Source: Paraburkholderia tagetis (GTDB lineage: Bacteria; Pseudomonadota; Gammaproteobacteria; Burkholderiales; Burkholderiaceae). From it: a DNA stretch of 64,000 nucleotides. Both the position numbers and the translations under genes were made by a program. This document shows, piece after piece, positions 55,833 through 64,000 of this stretch (position 1 is its first letter; each line of letters starts with the position of its first letter). The notes under the pieces are model-generated. The model had not been told where the DNA came from, made no database searches, and was given only the letters and a program-made list of their open reading frames with translations. Location of the stretch: contig NZ_JAKLJA010000007.1 of NCBI RefSeq assembly GCF_022213065.1, positions 186,001 to 250,000 of the forward strand, written 5' to 3'.

Positions 55833-57059
55833 ATGAGTGGACGTGTCGTAATCGTCGGTTCGGGCCAGGCGGGAGTGTCCGCGGCGTTCAAGCTGCGTGC
55901 GCTTGGATATCAAGGGCACATCGCGCTCGTAGGCGAGGAGCCGGGCTTGCCCTATCAGCGGCCGCCGTTGTCGAAGAAGTACTTGACCGACGAGGCCGAT
56001 GTCGAGCGCTTGCATATCAAGGCCCGCGCCTTGTACGAGAGCGAGCGGATCGAGTTGCGGGCCGATTCTCACGTGAGGTCCATCGATCGGGACGGCAAGC
56101 AGATCCTGCTCGCGGACGGCCAGTCGCTTCGCTACGACCACCTGGTTCTCGCGACCGGCGCGACGCCCCGGTGCCTGCCGTTCGAGCAGGGCGGGAATGC
56201 GCCGAATGTCCATACGTTCCGCACGCTGGCCGATGCCGAGCGCCTGCGTACCGGGATGAAGCCTGGCGCGAGCCTGCTGGTGGTGGGAGGCGGTTATATC
56301 GGCCTGGAAACGGCGGCGGTGGCGCGAAGGCTCGGCATGGAAGTCACGCTGGTCGAGCGCGACACGCGCATTCTCGGGCGAGTGGCCTCGGCCGAAACGG
56401 CCGCCCGCTTCAGGGCGCTGCATCTGGCAAACGGCGTGCGTATTTGTGAAGGCGTGGAGTTGAAGCGGCTGGCCCATGCCGACCGGAACGGCAAGACCGC
56501 CTGGCTCGCCAATGGCATCGCGATCGACGCGGACGTCGTGGTGGTGGGTATCGGTGTGATTGCACAAACGGGCCTCGCCGAACAGGCAGGACTGCATATC
56601 GACAACGGCATCGTGGTCGACTGCGGGGGGCGCACCAGCGATCCGTTCATCTACGCGGCCGGCGATTGCGCGCGCTTTCCGTACCGGGGCCAGCAAATCC
56701 GGCTCGAGTCGATCCAGAACGCGGTCGACATGGCGGAAACCGTGGCGCGTTCGATCGTCGGTGGCTCGGCTGAATACCGGCCGGTGCCATGGTTCTGGTC
56801 CGATCAGTATTCGACCAGGCTGCAAATCGCCGGCCTGAATCTCGGCTACACGCATGTGGTGGTCCGGAACACGTCGGAGACGGCATGTTCGATCTGGTAC
56901 TACGACGGCCCGCGCTTTATCGCCGTCGACGCGATCAACGATGCGAAAGCATTCATGAGCGCAAGACAGTGGCTGAGCGCCGGGCGCAGCCCCGCCGCCG
57001 ACGCGATCGCCGACCCCGGCGTGGCGTTGAACGCAGTCCCCCTGTCGAACATTCATTAA
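55833..57059 (+). CDS. FAD-dependent ferredoxin/putidaredoxin reductase
   Basis: 408-residue flavoprotein passing electrons from NAD(P)H to a [2Fe-2S] ferredoxin. FAD-binding VIVGSGQAGVSAAFKLR (residues 5-21), NADH-binding LLVVGGGYIGLETAAVAR (about 149-166), and FAD ribityl motif YAAGDCARFP (about 275). The last 75 residues form the reductase-C domain. It lies directly before the ferredoxin gene (17 bp), a standard pair for a P450 or Rieske oxygenase; no terminal oxygenase is present in the window. Confidence 0.94.
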   Translation: MSGRVVIVGSGQAGVSAAFKLRALGYQGHIALVGEEPGLPYQRPPLSKKYLTDEADVERLHIKARALYESERIELRADSHVRSIDRDGKQILLADGQSLRYDHLVLATGATPRCLPFEQGGNAPNVHTFRTLADAERLRTGMKPGASLLVVGGGYIGLETAAVARRLGMEVTLVERDTRILGRVASAETAARFRALHLANGVRICEGVELKRLAHADRNGKTAWLANGIAIDADVVVVGIGVIAQTGLAEQAGLHIDNGIVVDCGGRTSDPFIYAAGDCARFPYRGQQIRLESIQNAVDMAETVARSIVGGSAEYRPVPWFWSDQYSTRLQIAGLNLGYTHVVVRNTSETACSIWYYDGPRFIAVDAINDAKAFMSARQWLSAGRSPAADAIADPGVALNAVPLSNIH

Positions 57060-57076
57060 CTCAAGCAGGAACCAGA

Positions 57077-57397
57077 ATGACCACCATTATTTTCATCGAG
57101 CCGGACGGCTCCCGACGAGAAGTCGACGCGGCGCCCGGCCAGTCTCTCATGGAAGCCGCGGTTCACCACGGCGTGAAAGGCATCGATGCGGATTGCGGCG
57201 GCGCCTGCTCCTGCGCCACCTGCCACGGCTATGTGGACGAAGCATGGCGCGATCGCATCGAGCCTGCTGACGGCGCCGAGCTTGACATGCTCGAATTCGC
57301 CTACCGGCGCGGCGAGGGCTCGCGTCTGACCTGCCAGGTCAAGGTTGCCGACGGCATGAACGGACTGCTGATCCGGCTGCCGGAATCGCAGGGCTGA
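57077..57397 (+). CDS. Adrenodoxin/putidaredoxin-type [2Fe-2S] ferredoxin
   Basis: 106 residues. Cluster cysteines are in ADCGGACSCATCHGYV (C-x5-C-x2-C, about residues 40-48) and the last in SRLTCQVKV (about 86). The Asp-rich interaction helix (GAELDMLEFA) matches the putidaredoxin class. AGCAGGA precedes ATG 57077. Forms a transfer pair with the upstream reductase. Partner oxygenase unknown. Confidence 0.94.
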   Translation: MTTIIFIEPDGSRREVDAAPGQSLMEAAVHHGVKGIDADCGGACSCATCHGYVDEAWRDRIEPADGAELDMLEFAYRRGEGSRLTCQVKVADGMNGLLIRLPESQG

Positions 57398-57432
57398 ACC
57401 CATCGCTCTATCAAACCCTTTCGGTGTCAATC

Positions 57433-58356
57433 ATGGAAAAACGTATTGCAGTCGTCGGTCTTGGGCAGATGGGCGGGCGTATCGCGCGGCGCTTGCTGCA
57501 CAAGGGCCACCCTATCGGCGTATTCGACGTCGACCGCGACCTGGCAGGCAGATTCGCAGCACTCGGCGCGACGCCTTACGACACCCTCAGTGGCCTTGCC
57601 GCCGGGCACGACGTCGTGCTGACCGTGCTGCCCAACGCCGACATCGTCAAGCGTGTCGTGCTGGGCGAGGGCGGCCTGGCTAGCGGCTTGGCTAGCGGCC
57701 TGGCTGCTGGTCTGGCAAAGGGCAGCGTGCTGATCGACATGACCAGTTCGGTGCCGGCCGTCACCCGGGAAATTGCCGGGATTCTGTCGCAACGCGGCAT
57801 CCGCATGCTCGACGCGCCTGTGAGCGGCGGGGTGCAGAAGGCCGAGCAGGGAGCGCTGACGATCATGGTGGGCGGAGAAGCACAGGTTTTCGAAGACGCC
57901 CGAATCGTGCTCGAGGATATTGGCAGCCAGATCTTTCATGTTGGGGGCATCGGAGCCGGTCACACAGCCAAGGCGGTGAATAACCTCATCACCGCGACAA
58001 CGCTGGCGATCACATCCGAGGCCATGGCGTTGGGCGTGAAGATGGGCGTGAATGCCCAGGCGCTGCTCAACGTGATCAACGCAGGAAGCGGCCGTAGCGC
58101 CGCCAGTGAAACCAAGTTCCCTCAACAGATTCTGTCGAGGAAGTTTGTGCCCGGGTTCTCGATCGCCCTCATGTGCAAGGACGTGGGGATCGCACTCGGC
58201 ATGGCGCACGATGTCGACTCGCCCGCGCTGATTTCGGCTGCCGTTCACGAGCTTTGGAAACGTGGGGTCGAGCAGGGTCGTGGCGATATGGATCACAGCG
58301 CGATTGCGCTCGTCGTCGAAGAGATGGCCGGCGTTCAGATCAGCGCCGCATCCTGA
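57433..58356 (+). CDS. Beta-hydroxyacid dehydrogenase (3-hydroxyisobutyrate/tartronate-semialdehyde type)
   Basis: 307-residue NAD(P)-dependent dehydrogenase. Rossmann motif VVGLGQMGGRIARRLLHKG (residues 6-24), DAPVSGGVQKAEQGALTIMVGG (substrate binding) and the catalytic Lys in GHTAKAVNNLI (about residue 180). A short Gly-Leu-Ala repeat (GLASGLASGLAAGLAKG, residues 81-97) lengthens the loop before LIDMTSS. A GTG at 57424 is an alternative start; no strong Shine-Dalgarno is seen. It probably handles a hydroxy acid or semialdehyde in the pathway. Confidence 0.9.
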   Translation: MEKRIAVVGLGQMGGRIARRLLHKGHPIGVFDVDRDLAGRFAALGATPYDTLSGLAAGHDVVLTVLPNADIVKRVVLGEGGLASGLASGLAAGLAKGSVLIDMTSSVPAVTREIAGILSQRGIRMLDAPVSGGVQKAEQGALTIMVGGEAQVFEDARIVLEDIGSQIFHVGGIGAGHTAKAVNNLITATTLAITSEAMALGVKMGVNAQALLNVINAGSGRSAASETKFPQQILSRKFVPGFSIALMCKDVGIALGMAHDVDSPALISAAVHELWKRGVEQGRGDMDHSAIALVVEEMAGVQISAAS

Positions 58357-58453
58357 TTTCGAACTGCGCGCTTTCCCATCTCCTGCATCAGCGGGCGCGA
58401 GCGATACGCCCGCGGCGCACGACCCTACGCTTCTCACCTGGCCTCATAACCGC

Positions 58454-59809
58454 ATGAACACCACGTCGGTAAATTCGATTCATACCGGATCTGTAGACCC
58501 TGCATCTTCGGGAGCCTTCCGCCCCTGGCCCAGCGGACGACGAGGCCGTTTGCGCAGCGCCGGGCCTGGCGGCCGTGCACGATGGTCTTCGTTTTTCGGT
58601 GCAGGCGCACTGGTCTCGGTCGGCTATATGGATCCGGGCAACTGGGCCACGGCCTTGGGCAGCGGAGCGAAATACGGTTACCAGTTCCTGAGCGTCGTGC
58701 TCGCAGCCAGCCTGATGGGCCTGTTGCTGCAATGGCTGGCTTCCAGGCTCGGCGTGGCGACCGGCAGGGATCTCGCCCAGTTATGCCGCGAGCGCTATAG
58801 CCGGCGCACCACGATCGTTCTGTGGATTGCCTGCGAGATGGCGATTATCGCGTGCGACGTTGCGGAGGTGGTGGGCAGTGCCGTGGCGTTGCAACTCTTG
58901 CTCGGGGTCTCTTTGAGCGTTGGTGTGCTGCTGTCCGCCATCGGTGCATGCGCAATGCTTGCGCTCCAGAGTCGAGGCCAGCGCGCTTTGCAAGTCGTCG
59001 TCTGCGCGCTGATCTTCTTTGTGGGACTGTGCTTCGTTGTCGAAGTCGCGCTTGCGAACCCCTCCTGGCATAGTGCATTGGCCGGCGTCGCACCGCCCGC
59101 TGCACTGCTGCGCGACGCCGGCATGATCTGGCTCGCCGCCGGCATGCTGGGCGCCACGGTGATGCCGCACAATCTCTATCTGCACTCGGCGCTCGTGAAG
59201 CAGCATGCGAGAGCCGGTGATGAACGATCCGTTTTGAACGCCATGAAAGGCGTCAACATCGATACGTTCGTCTCGCTCGGCCTGGCTTTCCTTGTGAATG
59301 CGGCGCTCCTGATCGTGGCAGCCGCTGTCTTCCATGCCAATGGTCATTACGAAGTCGACGATCTTGCTGATGCGCATCGCCTGATCGCGCCGCTCGTCGG
59401 AACCCGGTGGGCCAGCATCGTCTTCGCGGCGGCATTGCTTGCGTGCGGGCTTAACGCGACCGTTACGGGCACGATGGCCGGGCAGGTGGTGATGGAAGGT
59501 TTTCTGCGCATGAAAAGCGCACGATGGATGCGTGCGCTGCTGACCCGCGTCTGCGCCATAGGACCTGCATTGCTTGCGGTCAGCCTGTATGGCGAACACG
59601 GATCGAATCAGTTGCTGATTTTCAGTCAGGTCGTACTCAGCATTCAGTTGCCATTGGCGGCTATTCCTCTGGTGCGCTTCGGATCGGATGCCGGACTCAT
59701 GGGTGTTTTCCGTGTCAAGGGCCTTGCGCTTGCTCTGGCATGGGCATGCGTCGCGATCACCCTGGTGTTGAATGCGGCGCTGATCTGGCAGATGGCGGTG
59801 TACCTCTGA
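58454..59809 (+). CDS. Nramp-family divalent metal transporter
   Basis: 451-residue proton-coupled Mn2+/Fe2+ importer with about eleven helices. The metal-binding helix-1 motif DPGN is in GYMDPGNWATAL and helix-6 MPHN in ATVMPHNLYLHSALVK. A long basic, proline-rich N-terminus (about 45 residues) precedes helix 1. No Shine-Dalgarno is obvious before ATG 58454. The gene is unusual for a catabolic cluster; it may supply Mn or Fe to the amidohydrolase or iron-sulfur proteins. MntH-like, but true orthology is not tested. Confidence 0.92.
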   Translation: MNTTSVNSIHTGSVDPASSGAFRPWPSGRRGRLRSAGPGGRARWSSFFGAGALVSVGYMDPGNWATALGSGAKYGYQFLSVVLAASLMGLLLQWLASRLGVATGRDLAQLCRERYSRRTTIVLWIACEMAIIACDVAEVVGSAVALQLLLGVSLSVGVLLSAIGACAMLALQSRGQRALQVVVCALIFFVGLCFVVEVALANPSWHSALAGVAPPAALLRDAGMIWLAAGMLGATVMPHNLYLHSALVKQHARAGDERSVLNAMKGVNIDTFVSLGLAFLVNAALLIVAAAVFHANGHYEVDDLADAHRLIAPLVGTRWASIVFAAALLACGLNATVTGTMAGQVVMEGFLRMKSARWMRALLTRVCAIGPALLAVSLYGEHGSNQLLIFSQVVLSIQLPLAAIPLVRFGSDAGLMGVFRVKGLALALAWACVAITLVLNAALIWQMAVYL

Positions 59810-59845
59810 GCTTCACTACATACAACTATGAAACAGGAGACAAAG

Positions 59846-60886
59846 ATGCAGCGATTCCTTTTGAAAAAAGCGGCCCGTAGGCTTGCGGTGGCAGGGGTGC
59901 TGGCCGCGGCCGCGAGCAGCGTGTTATGGCCGACCGTCGCGCGCGCCGACGACACCATCACGCTGAAAATGGCCCATCAATGGCCTGACGACCCGAACGA
60001 CTACGTCGTGCAGACCGGCAAGCAGTTCGCGCAAGCGGTCGAGCAGAAGTCAGGCGGCAAGATTCACATCAACATCTTTCCGGCGGAATCGCTGGTCAAG
60101 GCGTTGAATACCCATACGGCGCTCAGGAGCGGCAGCGTCGATCTGGCGATTTATCCGTACATCTACGTGGCGGGTGCGATTCCGCAGATGAACCTCATTC
60201 TGCTGCCCGGTCTCTGGAAAACCCCAGAGGACGTCTACAAGTTCCGCAATTCAGCCGTGTGGGCTGAACTCGAAGCGAAGCTGGAAAAGTATGGCTTCAA
60301 GACGCTCTGCTGGATTCAGATTTCGGGCGGCGTCGCGTCGAAGTCCAAGCCGATTAACCTGCCTGGCGATTTGGCGCAACAAAAGGTGCGCGGCGCCGGA
60401 AAGATGATGGAAGCGGCATTGCAGAGCGCGGGGGCGAGCACGGTGTCGATGGCCTCGTCGGAGACGTATAGCGCGATGCAGCTCGGCTTGCTGGATGGCC
60501 TGTGGACGTCGTCGGGCACCTTCGAGTCCTACCGGATGTTCGAAGTGGCGAAGTATTACAACTCGCCCGAGGACTACAGCATCTTTTATACGATCGAGCC
60601 GATCGCGATCAGCATGAAGACGTGGAACAAGCTTACGCCCGCGCAGCAGAAGATTTTGACGGACGTTGGCAAGAGTCTCGAGCAAAGCGCATTCGAGGGC
60701 GCAAAGGCCGATGACCGGCGTGTCGCGCAACTCTTTGCGAGCCATAACGTGAAGATCCACAAGATGACCCTCGACGAGTGGAAGCAGTGGCAGGCGCTGT
60801 TCGCGAGGGTCAGTTTCCCTAAATTCCGCGCCGAAGTACCGGACGGCACGCGTCTGCTCGACCAGAGCATGGCGCTCTATAAGTAA
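59846..60886 (+). CDS. TRAP transporter solute-binding protein (DctP family)
   Basis: 346-residue periplasmic receptor. A signal peptide (MQRFLLKKAARRLAVAGVLA..., cleaved after VARA) precedes TITLKMAHQWPDDPNDYVVQ. The typical DctP segments include QKVRGAGKMMEAALQSAGA near the middle (the conserved arginine for a carboxylate is in KVRG) and YYNSPEDYS. GGAG lies 7 nt before ATG 59846. Together with the two permease genes it imports an organic anion, presumably the substrate of this cluster. Confidence 0.94.
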   Translation: MQRFLLKKAARRLAVAGVLAAAASSVLWPTVARADDTITLKMAHQWPDDPNDYVVQTGKQFAQAVEQKSGGKIHINIFPAESLVKALNTHTALRSGSVDLAIYPYIYVAGAIPQMNLILLPGLWKTPEDVYKFRNSAVWAELEAKLEKYGFKTLCWIQISGGVASKSKPINLPGDLAQQKVRGAGKMMEAALQSAGASTVSMASSETYSAMQLGLLDGLWTSSGTFESYRMFEVAKYYNSPEDYSIFYTIEPIAISMKTWNKLTPAQQKILTDVGKSLEQSAFEGAKADDRRVAQLFASHNVKIHKMTLDEWKQWQALFARVSFPKFRAEVPDGTRLLDQSMALYK

Positions 60887-60899
60887 TGAGGCCACTGCG

Positions 60900-61448
60900 A
60901 TGCGTTATACGATCGATTGCTTCTCGCGCGGGCTTGACGCGTTGTGCCGCGGCGTTGCGTTCTCGGTGGGCGCCACGGTGATCGCAACCGTGCTCGTGAT
61001 TTCCTACGGCGTGCTTGCGCGCGAGGTGTTGCATTTATCCGATGTGTGGGTCACGGAAGTCACCACGTACCTGATGGCGTATATGACTTTTGTCGGTTCG
61101 GCGGCACTCGCCTGGCAAGGGCGTCATCTGAAGGTCGATGTGATCAGCGCACATCTCGGCGAGAAGGGCCAGCGCGTGCTCGCCTGCGTTTCCACGGTGA
61201 TCGAGACCGCCGTGGCGCTGGTGCTCGCGCGACTCGTCGTCGACTTCTGGCTGGACGCGTGGACTGGCGGCGAGCAATCGTGGGGCATGCTCTCGCTACC
61301 GCTGTGGATTCCGTATTCCGGGTTTCTGGCGGGTGTGCTGCTGCTGTCTATCGTGCAGATTACTCGCCTCATGACGATCGTGTTCGTGCGCGCGCCGAAG
61401 GGCGAGAACCTTGCGATGGACGAAATGCTTCTGGGGAGGAGTGAATGA
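60900..61448 (+). CDS. TRAP transporter small permease (DctQ family)
   Basis: 182-residue membrane protein with four predicted helices. It has the DctQ pattern REVLHLSDVWVTEVTTYLMAYMTFVGSAALAWQGRHLKVDVI and the late WIPYSGFLAGVLLLSIVQI segment. It follows the binding protein by 13 bp, and its end overlaps the large permease start (ATGA). Acts in complex with the other two TRAP subunits, driven by Na+ or H+. Confidence 0.92.
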   Translation: MRYTIDCFSRGLDALCRGVAFSVGATVIATVLVISYGVLAREVLHLSDVWVTEVTTYLMAYMTFVGSAALAWQGRHLKVDVISAHLGEKGQRVLACVSTVIETAVALVLARLVVDFWLDAWTGGEQSWGMLSLPLWIPYSGFLAGVLLLSIVQITRLMTIVFVRAPKGENLAMDEMLLGRSE

Positions 61449-62764
61449 ATCCATTTCTGATCGGTGCAGGCATGTTCGGTGGCCTGCTTGCCGTGTTGTC
61501 GGTGGGTGTGCCGATCGCATTCGCCTTGCTGTCCATTGCGCTCGTTTCATTGTTCGTCACCGGCGGCGGCTGGGATGCGCTCAACCTCATTGCGAGCACG
61601 TACTGGGGATCGGTTGCGACTTTCACACTGACATCCGTGCCGATGTTCATGTTCATGGGGGCAATCATCTCGGCATCAGGCATGGGCGCACGGTTGTACT
61701 CGGCGCTCGCGACGATCCTCGATGGCGTGCCCGGCGGCCTTGCGGTGGCGACCACGCTCGCGTGCGGCGTGATGGCGGCGGTATCGGGATCGAGCGTTGC
61801 CACGGCGGCGGCGATTGGCGGCTTCGCGGTGTCGGAGATGCGCCGTCACGAGGTGCCGGAAGGTCGCGCATGCGGCGCCGTGGCGGCGGGCGGCACGCTC
61901 GGCATTCTGCTGCCGCCGAGCATTCCGCTGATCATCTACAGCGTGATTGCCGAGCAATCCATCGGCAAGCTGTTCGTCGCCACACTGGTACCCGGCGCGA
62001 TCATGGCGGGGGCGTTCGGCGTGTATCAGATTTTCCTCGCCATGCGCGACCGGGTGCGCGGTGATGCACTCAGGGGGCGACGCACACGGCCGCTCGCGAG
62101 CGTGTCCGAACGTATCGTTGCACTAAAGGACGTTGGCCCGTTCGCGCTCCTGATCCTGATTATCCTGGGGTCGCTTTACCGCGGGCTCGCCACGCCGCAA
62201 GAAGCCGCGTCTCTTGGCATCGTCGCGAGTCTCGTGCTGGCGGGCGTGGTGTATCGCGAGCTGTCGTGGACCACGTTCCGGCAGATTCTCGTCGACGCCG
62301 CGCGCAGCAGCGTGATGATTCTCGCGGTGATTTCATCGGCCATCGTGTTCGGCTATGTGATGACGACGAGCCAGGTGGCCGCGTCGCTCACGCAGGCAAT
62401 CGCGCAGGCGCATGTCCAGCCGTGGGTCCTGTTCATCAGCATTAATGTGCTGCTGATCTTTCTCGGCTGCTTCATGGAGACGATTGCGATTATCGTCGTG
62501 ACCATGCCGGTGCTGGTGCCGGTGGTGCAGGCGTATCACTGGAATTTGATCTGGTTTGGCGTGGTGGTGGTCATCAACATGGAGATGGCGCTGATTCATC
62601 CGCCGGTCGGTCTGAACCTGTTTGTGGTTCAGAGCGTGGCGCCGGACGTGCCGTTGCGGCGCATCGTGCTCGGCACGCTGCCGTATGTGTTCATCATGAT
62701 GGGCGTGCTGGCGCTGATTGGCGTGTTTCCCTCGGTGTCCACGATGCTGCTGGGCGCCGGGTGA
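61445..62764 (+). CDS. TRAP transporter large permease (DctM family)
   Basis: 439-residue DctM subunit with about twelve helices. Signatures include FTLTSVPMFMFMGAIISASGMG, GVMAAVSGSSVATAAAIGGFAV, GGTLGILLPPSIPLIIYSVIAEQSIGKLF and the late HPPVGLNLFVVQSVA. GGGGAGGAG lies 5-8 nt before the ATG, which overlaps the DctQ stop. Last intact gene of the cluster. Confidence 0.94.
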   Translation: MNPFLIGAGMFGGLLAVLSVGVPIAFALLSIALVSLFVTGGGWDALNLIASTYWGSVATFTLTSVPMFMFMGAIISASGMGARLYSALATILDGVPGGLAVATTLACGVMAAVSGSSVATAAAIGGFAVSEMRRHEVPEGRACGAVAAGGTLGILLPPSIPLIIYSVIAEQSIGKLFVATLVPGAIMAGAFGVYQIFLAMRDRVRGDALRGRRTRPLASVSERIVALKDVGPFALLILIILGSLYRGLATPQEAASLGIVASLVLAGVVYRELSWTTFRQILVDAARSSVMILAVISSAIVFGYVMTTSQVAASLTQAIAQAHVQPWVLFISINVLLIFLGCFMETIAIIVVTMPVLVPVVQAYHWNLIWFGVVVVINMEMALIHPPVGLNLFVVQSVAPDVPLRRIVLGTLPYVFIMMGVLALIGVFPSVSTMLLGAG

Positions 62765-62815
62765 ATTGCAGTGCTCGGGCCGGCCGCTCGCAAATCCGAT
62801 TAGTCAAGGACCGAC

Positions 62816-62953
62816 ATGAAACGAAGAGACTTTCTGCTGGACCTCGGTGTTCTGGCCTCGTATGCGACCGACGCCAGAACACTCGTTGGATCGGAGCCGG
62901 ACTACACTCGGATGCCCTCGTGCGGTTCGTGCGCCATTTCTACAGAAGAATAG
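62816..62953 (+). pseudogene. Truncated gene with Tat signal (5' remnant)
   Basis: ATG 62816 follows AAGGA by 5 nt and gives MKRRDFLLDLGVLASYA, a twin-arginine-like signal start (RRDFL) common in exported enzymes. The frame continues only to TAG 62951 (45 codons), and the later part is not recognisable. It lies 51 bp after the TRAP operon. Most likely the start of an exported pathway enzyme whose body has been lost; a genuine 45-residue protein is less likely. Confidence 0.45.
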
Positions 62954-63301
62954 GATCGTTTGTTAGGTGCGCCACATTGGATGCGGCTCCGCGTCGATAC
63001 ACTGGCAATGCATTTCGGGGGGACACAGAGCGCGAAGACCTTAGACCTGTCACAAGCGCCACATAAAAACCATATCGGGGGGACGCGTGCTTGCGCGCGC
63101 AGGGGGGAGTCGGAGTCAATGATGCGCCGACCCTCCCTGCCATGGTCCGCAGTGCGTTCACGCGCATGCGCGCTAAAGCGGCAAGAGCTGTATTTTTTGG
63201 GTCCGCCAATGTTCGCCTGTCGCGGCCGACGAACATGATCATCAGCGTGTTCCACGAAGGCATCGGTGTGTCGGGGACAAAAGCGAACATTTGCCGGTGG
63301 T
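62954..63301. other. Region with G-rich direct repeats, no gene
   Basis: About 350 bp with no supported gene. Two near-identical 16-mers, CATTTCGGGGGGACAC (63011-63026) and CATATCGGGGGGACGC (63071-63086), start exactly 60 bp apart. A short reading GVNDAPTL near 63110 recalls a P-type ATPase motif, but nothing around it fits. Confidence 0.4.
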
Positions 63302-63950
63302 CTATCGACGTTGAGCCTTTCGCGCGACGACAGTCGGAAACATCCGCGCCCGGTCGTCGACGAACCTGATGTCCTCGAACCCTGCTTCCTCGAGTTGTCG
63401 CGCGGTCTGTGTGTGCGTGCGGAACGCATTCCATTTTGCATTCAACAATGCGCACCAGAAGCAGATGTTGAAGTGCGAGCGCAGTCTGGTCAATCGCTTC
63501 GGCGTTCCAGGGCGACTGGGGAGATATTGCTGGCGGCGGTGTCAGGAAGCTCGAGACGCGCCATCCCCCAGGTTTCAGCATGTCGAAGAACACACGGTAC
63601 AGCGCAGTCACCCGCTCGTCGTCCGGCTCGTAGATGTTGAGGCCGTTGCTCGTCACGACGTCGAGTTCACCCCGGCCCCTCGAACGCCACGCGTCTTCGC
63701 AATGGAAAGACACTTGCCCGGAAAGGCCACGTTGCGAAGCAAGAGCGGCGGCGCCAGCCAATGCCTCCGCATCAGCCTTCCCCCAGACGCACGCCCGGAC
63801 AGTGTTTCGCCCAGAGGAAGGTAACGTGGTTCATCAGCCGCTTGCCTGTGCGGCGCCGGCCCGTTCCAGGTCGCCCGCTTTCACATTCAGCGTCGGGACC
63901 TCAAAATAAATATTCGAAATTCTCTTGACGAGAGGTTCGTGGCGATTCAT
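63302..63950 (-). pseudogene. Frameshifted class I SAM-dependent methyltransferase
   Basis: On the minus strand an ATG at 63950, preceded by GGGAGG, opens a frame ending at 63834 (38 codons, MNRHEPLVKRISNIYFEVP...). A different frame then carries methyltransferase-like sequence: SGQVSFHCEDAW, LDVVTSNGLNIYEPDDERV, LYRVFFDMLKPGGWRVSSFL. Near 63480 the likeness jumps frame again to FNICFWCALLNAKWNAF and ARQLEEAGFEDIRFVDDRAR, ending at 63302. The glycine-rich SAM motif is missing. At least two disruptions make it a pseudogene. Confidence 0.6.
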
Positions 63951-64000
63951 AATTCGCCTCCCTTCTGATGCGGGGCGCGAAAAAAACAGCGGATTTAAAT

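Noticed and set aside
63110..63150. P-type ATPase fragment (reading GVNDAPTL)
   Set aside because: Eight residues only; neither flank fits the ATPase hinge region, so chance is likely.

Overview
The window is high-GC DNA from a beta-proteobacterium of the order Burkholderiales, most likely Paraburkholderia, Caballeronia or a close relative. This rests on the OmpC-like porin with its typical leader, the red-type (form IC) RuBisCO operon with cbbX, the phaA/phaB pair, a phasin-like protein, many LysR and GntR regulators with nearby transporters, and a large intergenic inverted repeat of a style I associate with this group. I see no rRNA, tRNA, insertion sequence or CRISPR array.

Layout. (1) 0-8.3 kb is a catabolic block: quinone oxidoreductase, BKACE-type (DUF849) enzyme, porin, TauD/TfdA-type dioxygenase, two tandem paralogous MFS carriers and an FCD-type GntR regulator. 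Three TGTCGACA dyads, each inside a promoter-like sequence, link the regulator to the BKACE gene, the porin and itself. A 5' fragment of a paralogous GntR gene lies just before the first MFS gene. (2) 8.3-14.5 kb holds small proteins (membrane zinc ribbon, cold-shock protein, exported peptide, phasin-like protein, one-TM protein, zinc knuckle) and phaB/phaA, with no phaC. (3) 14.5-29.4 kb is the autotrophy region: a formate/nitrite-family (FNT) channel, cbbR, then cbbLSXFPTZGKAEY on the plus strand. The FNT gene carries an ungapped copy of the cbbR-cbbL control region, which suggests it belongs to the CbbR regulon, perhaps to import formate as carbon and energy source. (4) 29.4-34 kb: AAHS-type MFS carrier, flippase-like membrane protein with a coupled leader ORF, a small ORF with a strong terminator, PHB-depolymerase-like esterase and dodecin. 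(5) 34-45 kb is a signalling block: degenerate-GGDEF/intact-EAL protein, four-PAS hybrid histidine kinase, double-receiver protein, REC-EAL phosphodiesterase and chemoreceptor. (6) 45-50.4 kb: LysR, SDR, ACS-type MFS carrier and a split transketolase. (7) 50.4-51 kb is a roughly 565-bp imperfect palindrome. (8) 51-63 kb is a second catabolic block: LysR, amidohydrolase-2, Rieske ferredoxin, CMD protein, aldehyde dehydrogenase, ferredoxin reductase, [2Fe-2S] ferredoxin, beta-hydroxyacid dehydrogenase, Nramp transporter and a three-gene TRAP transporter. It ends in decayed genes: a truncated Tat-signal protein and a frameshifted methyltransferase.

How it works together. The cbb operon encodes most of the Calvin cycle plus phosphoglycolate and xylulose-bisphosphate repair. 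Around it are genes for polyhydroxybutyrate metabolism, uptake of organic acids and aromatic compounds, and c-di-GMP signalling, as expected of a versatile facultative autotroph. All gene names rest on motif recognition by eye; no search was run.
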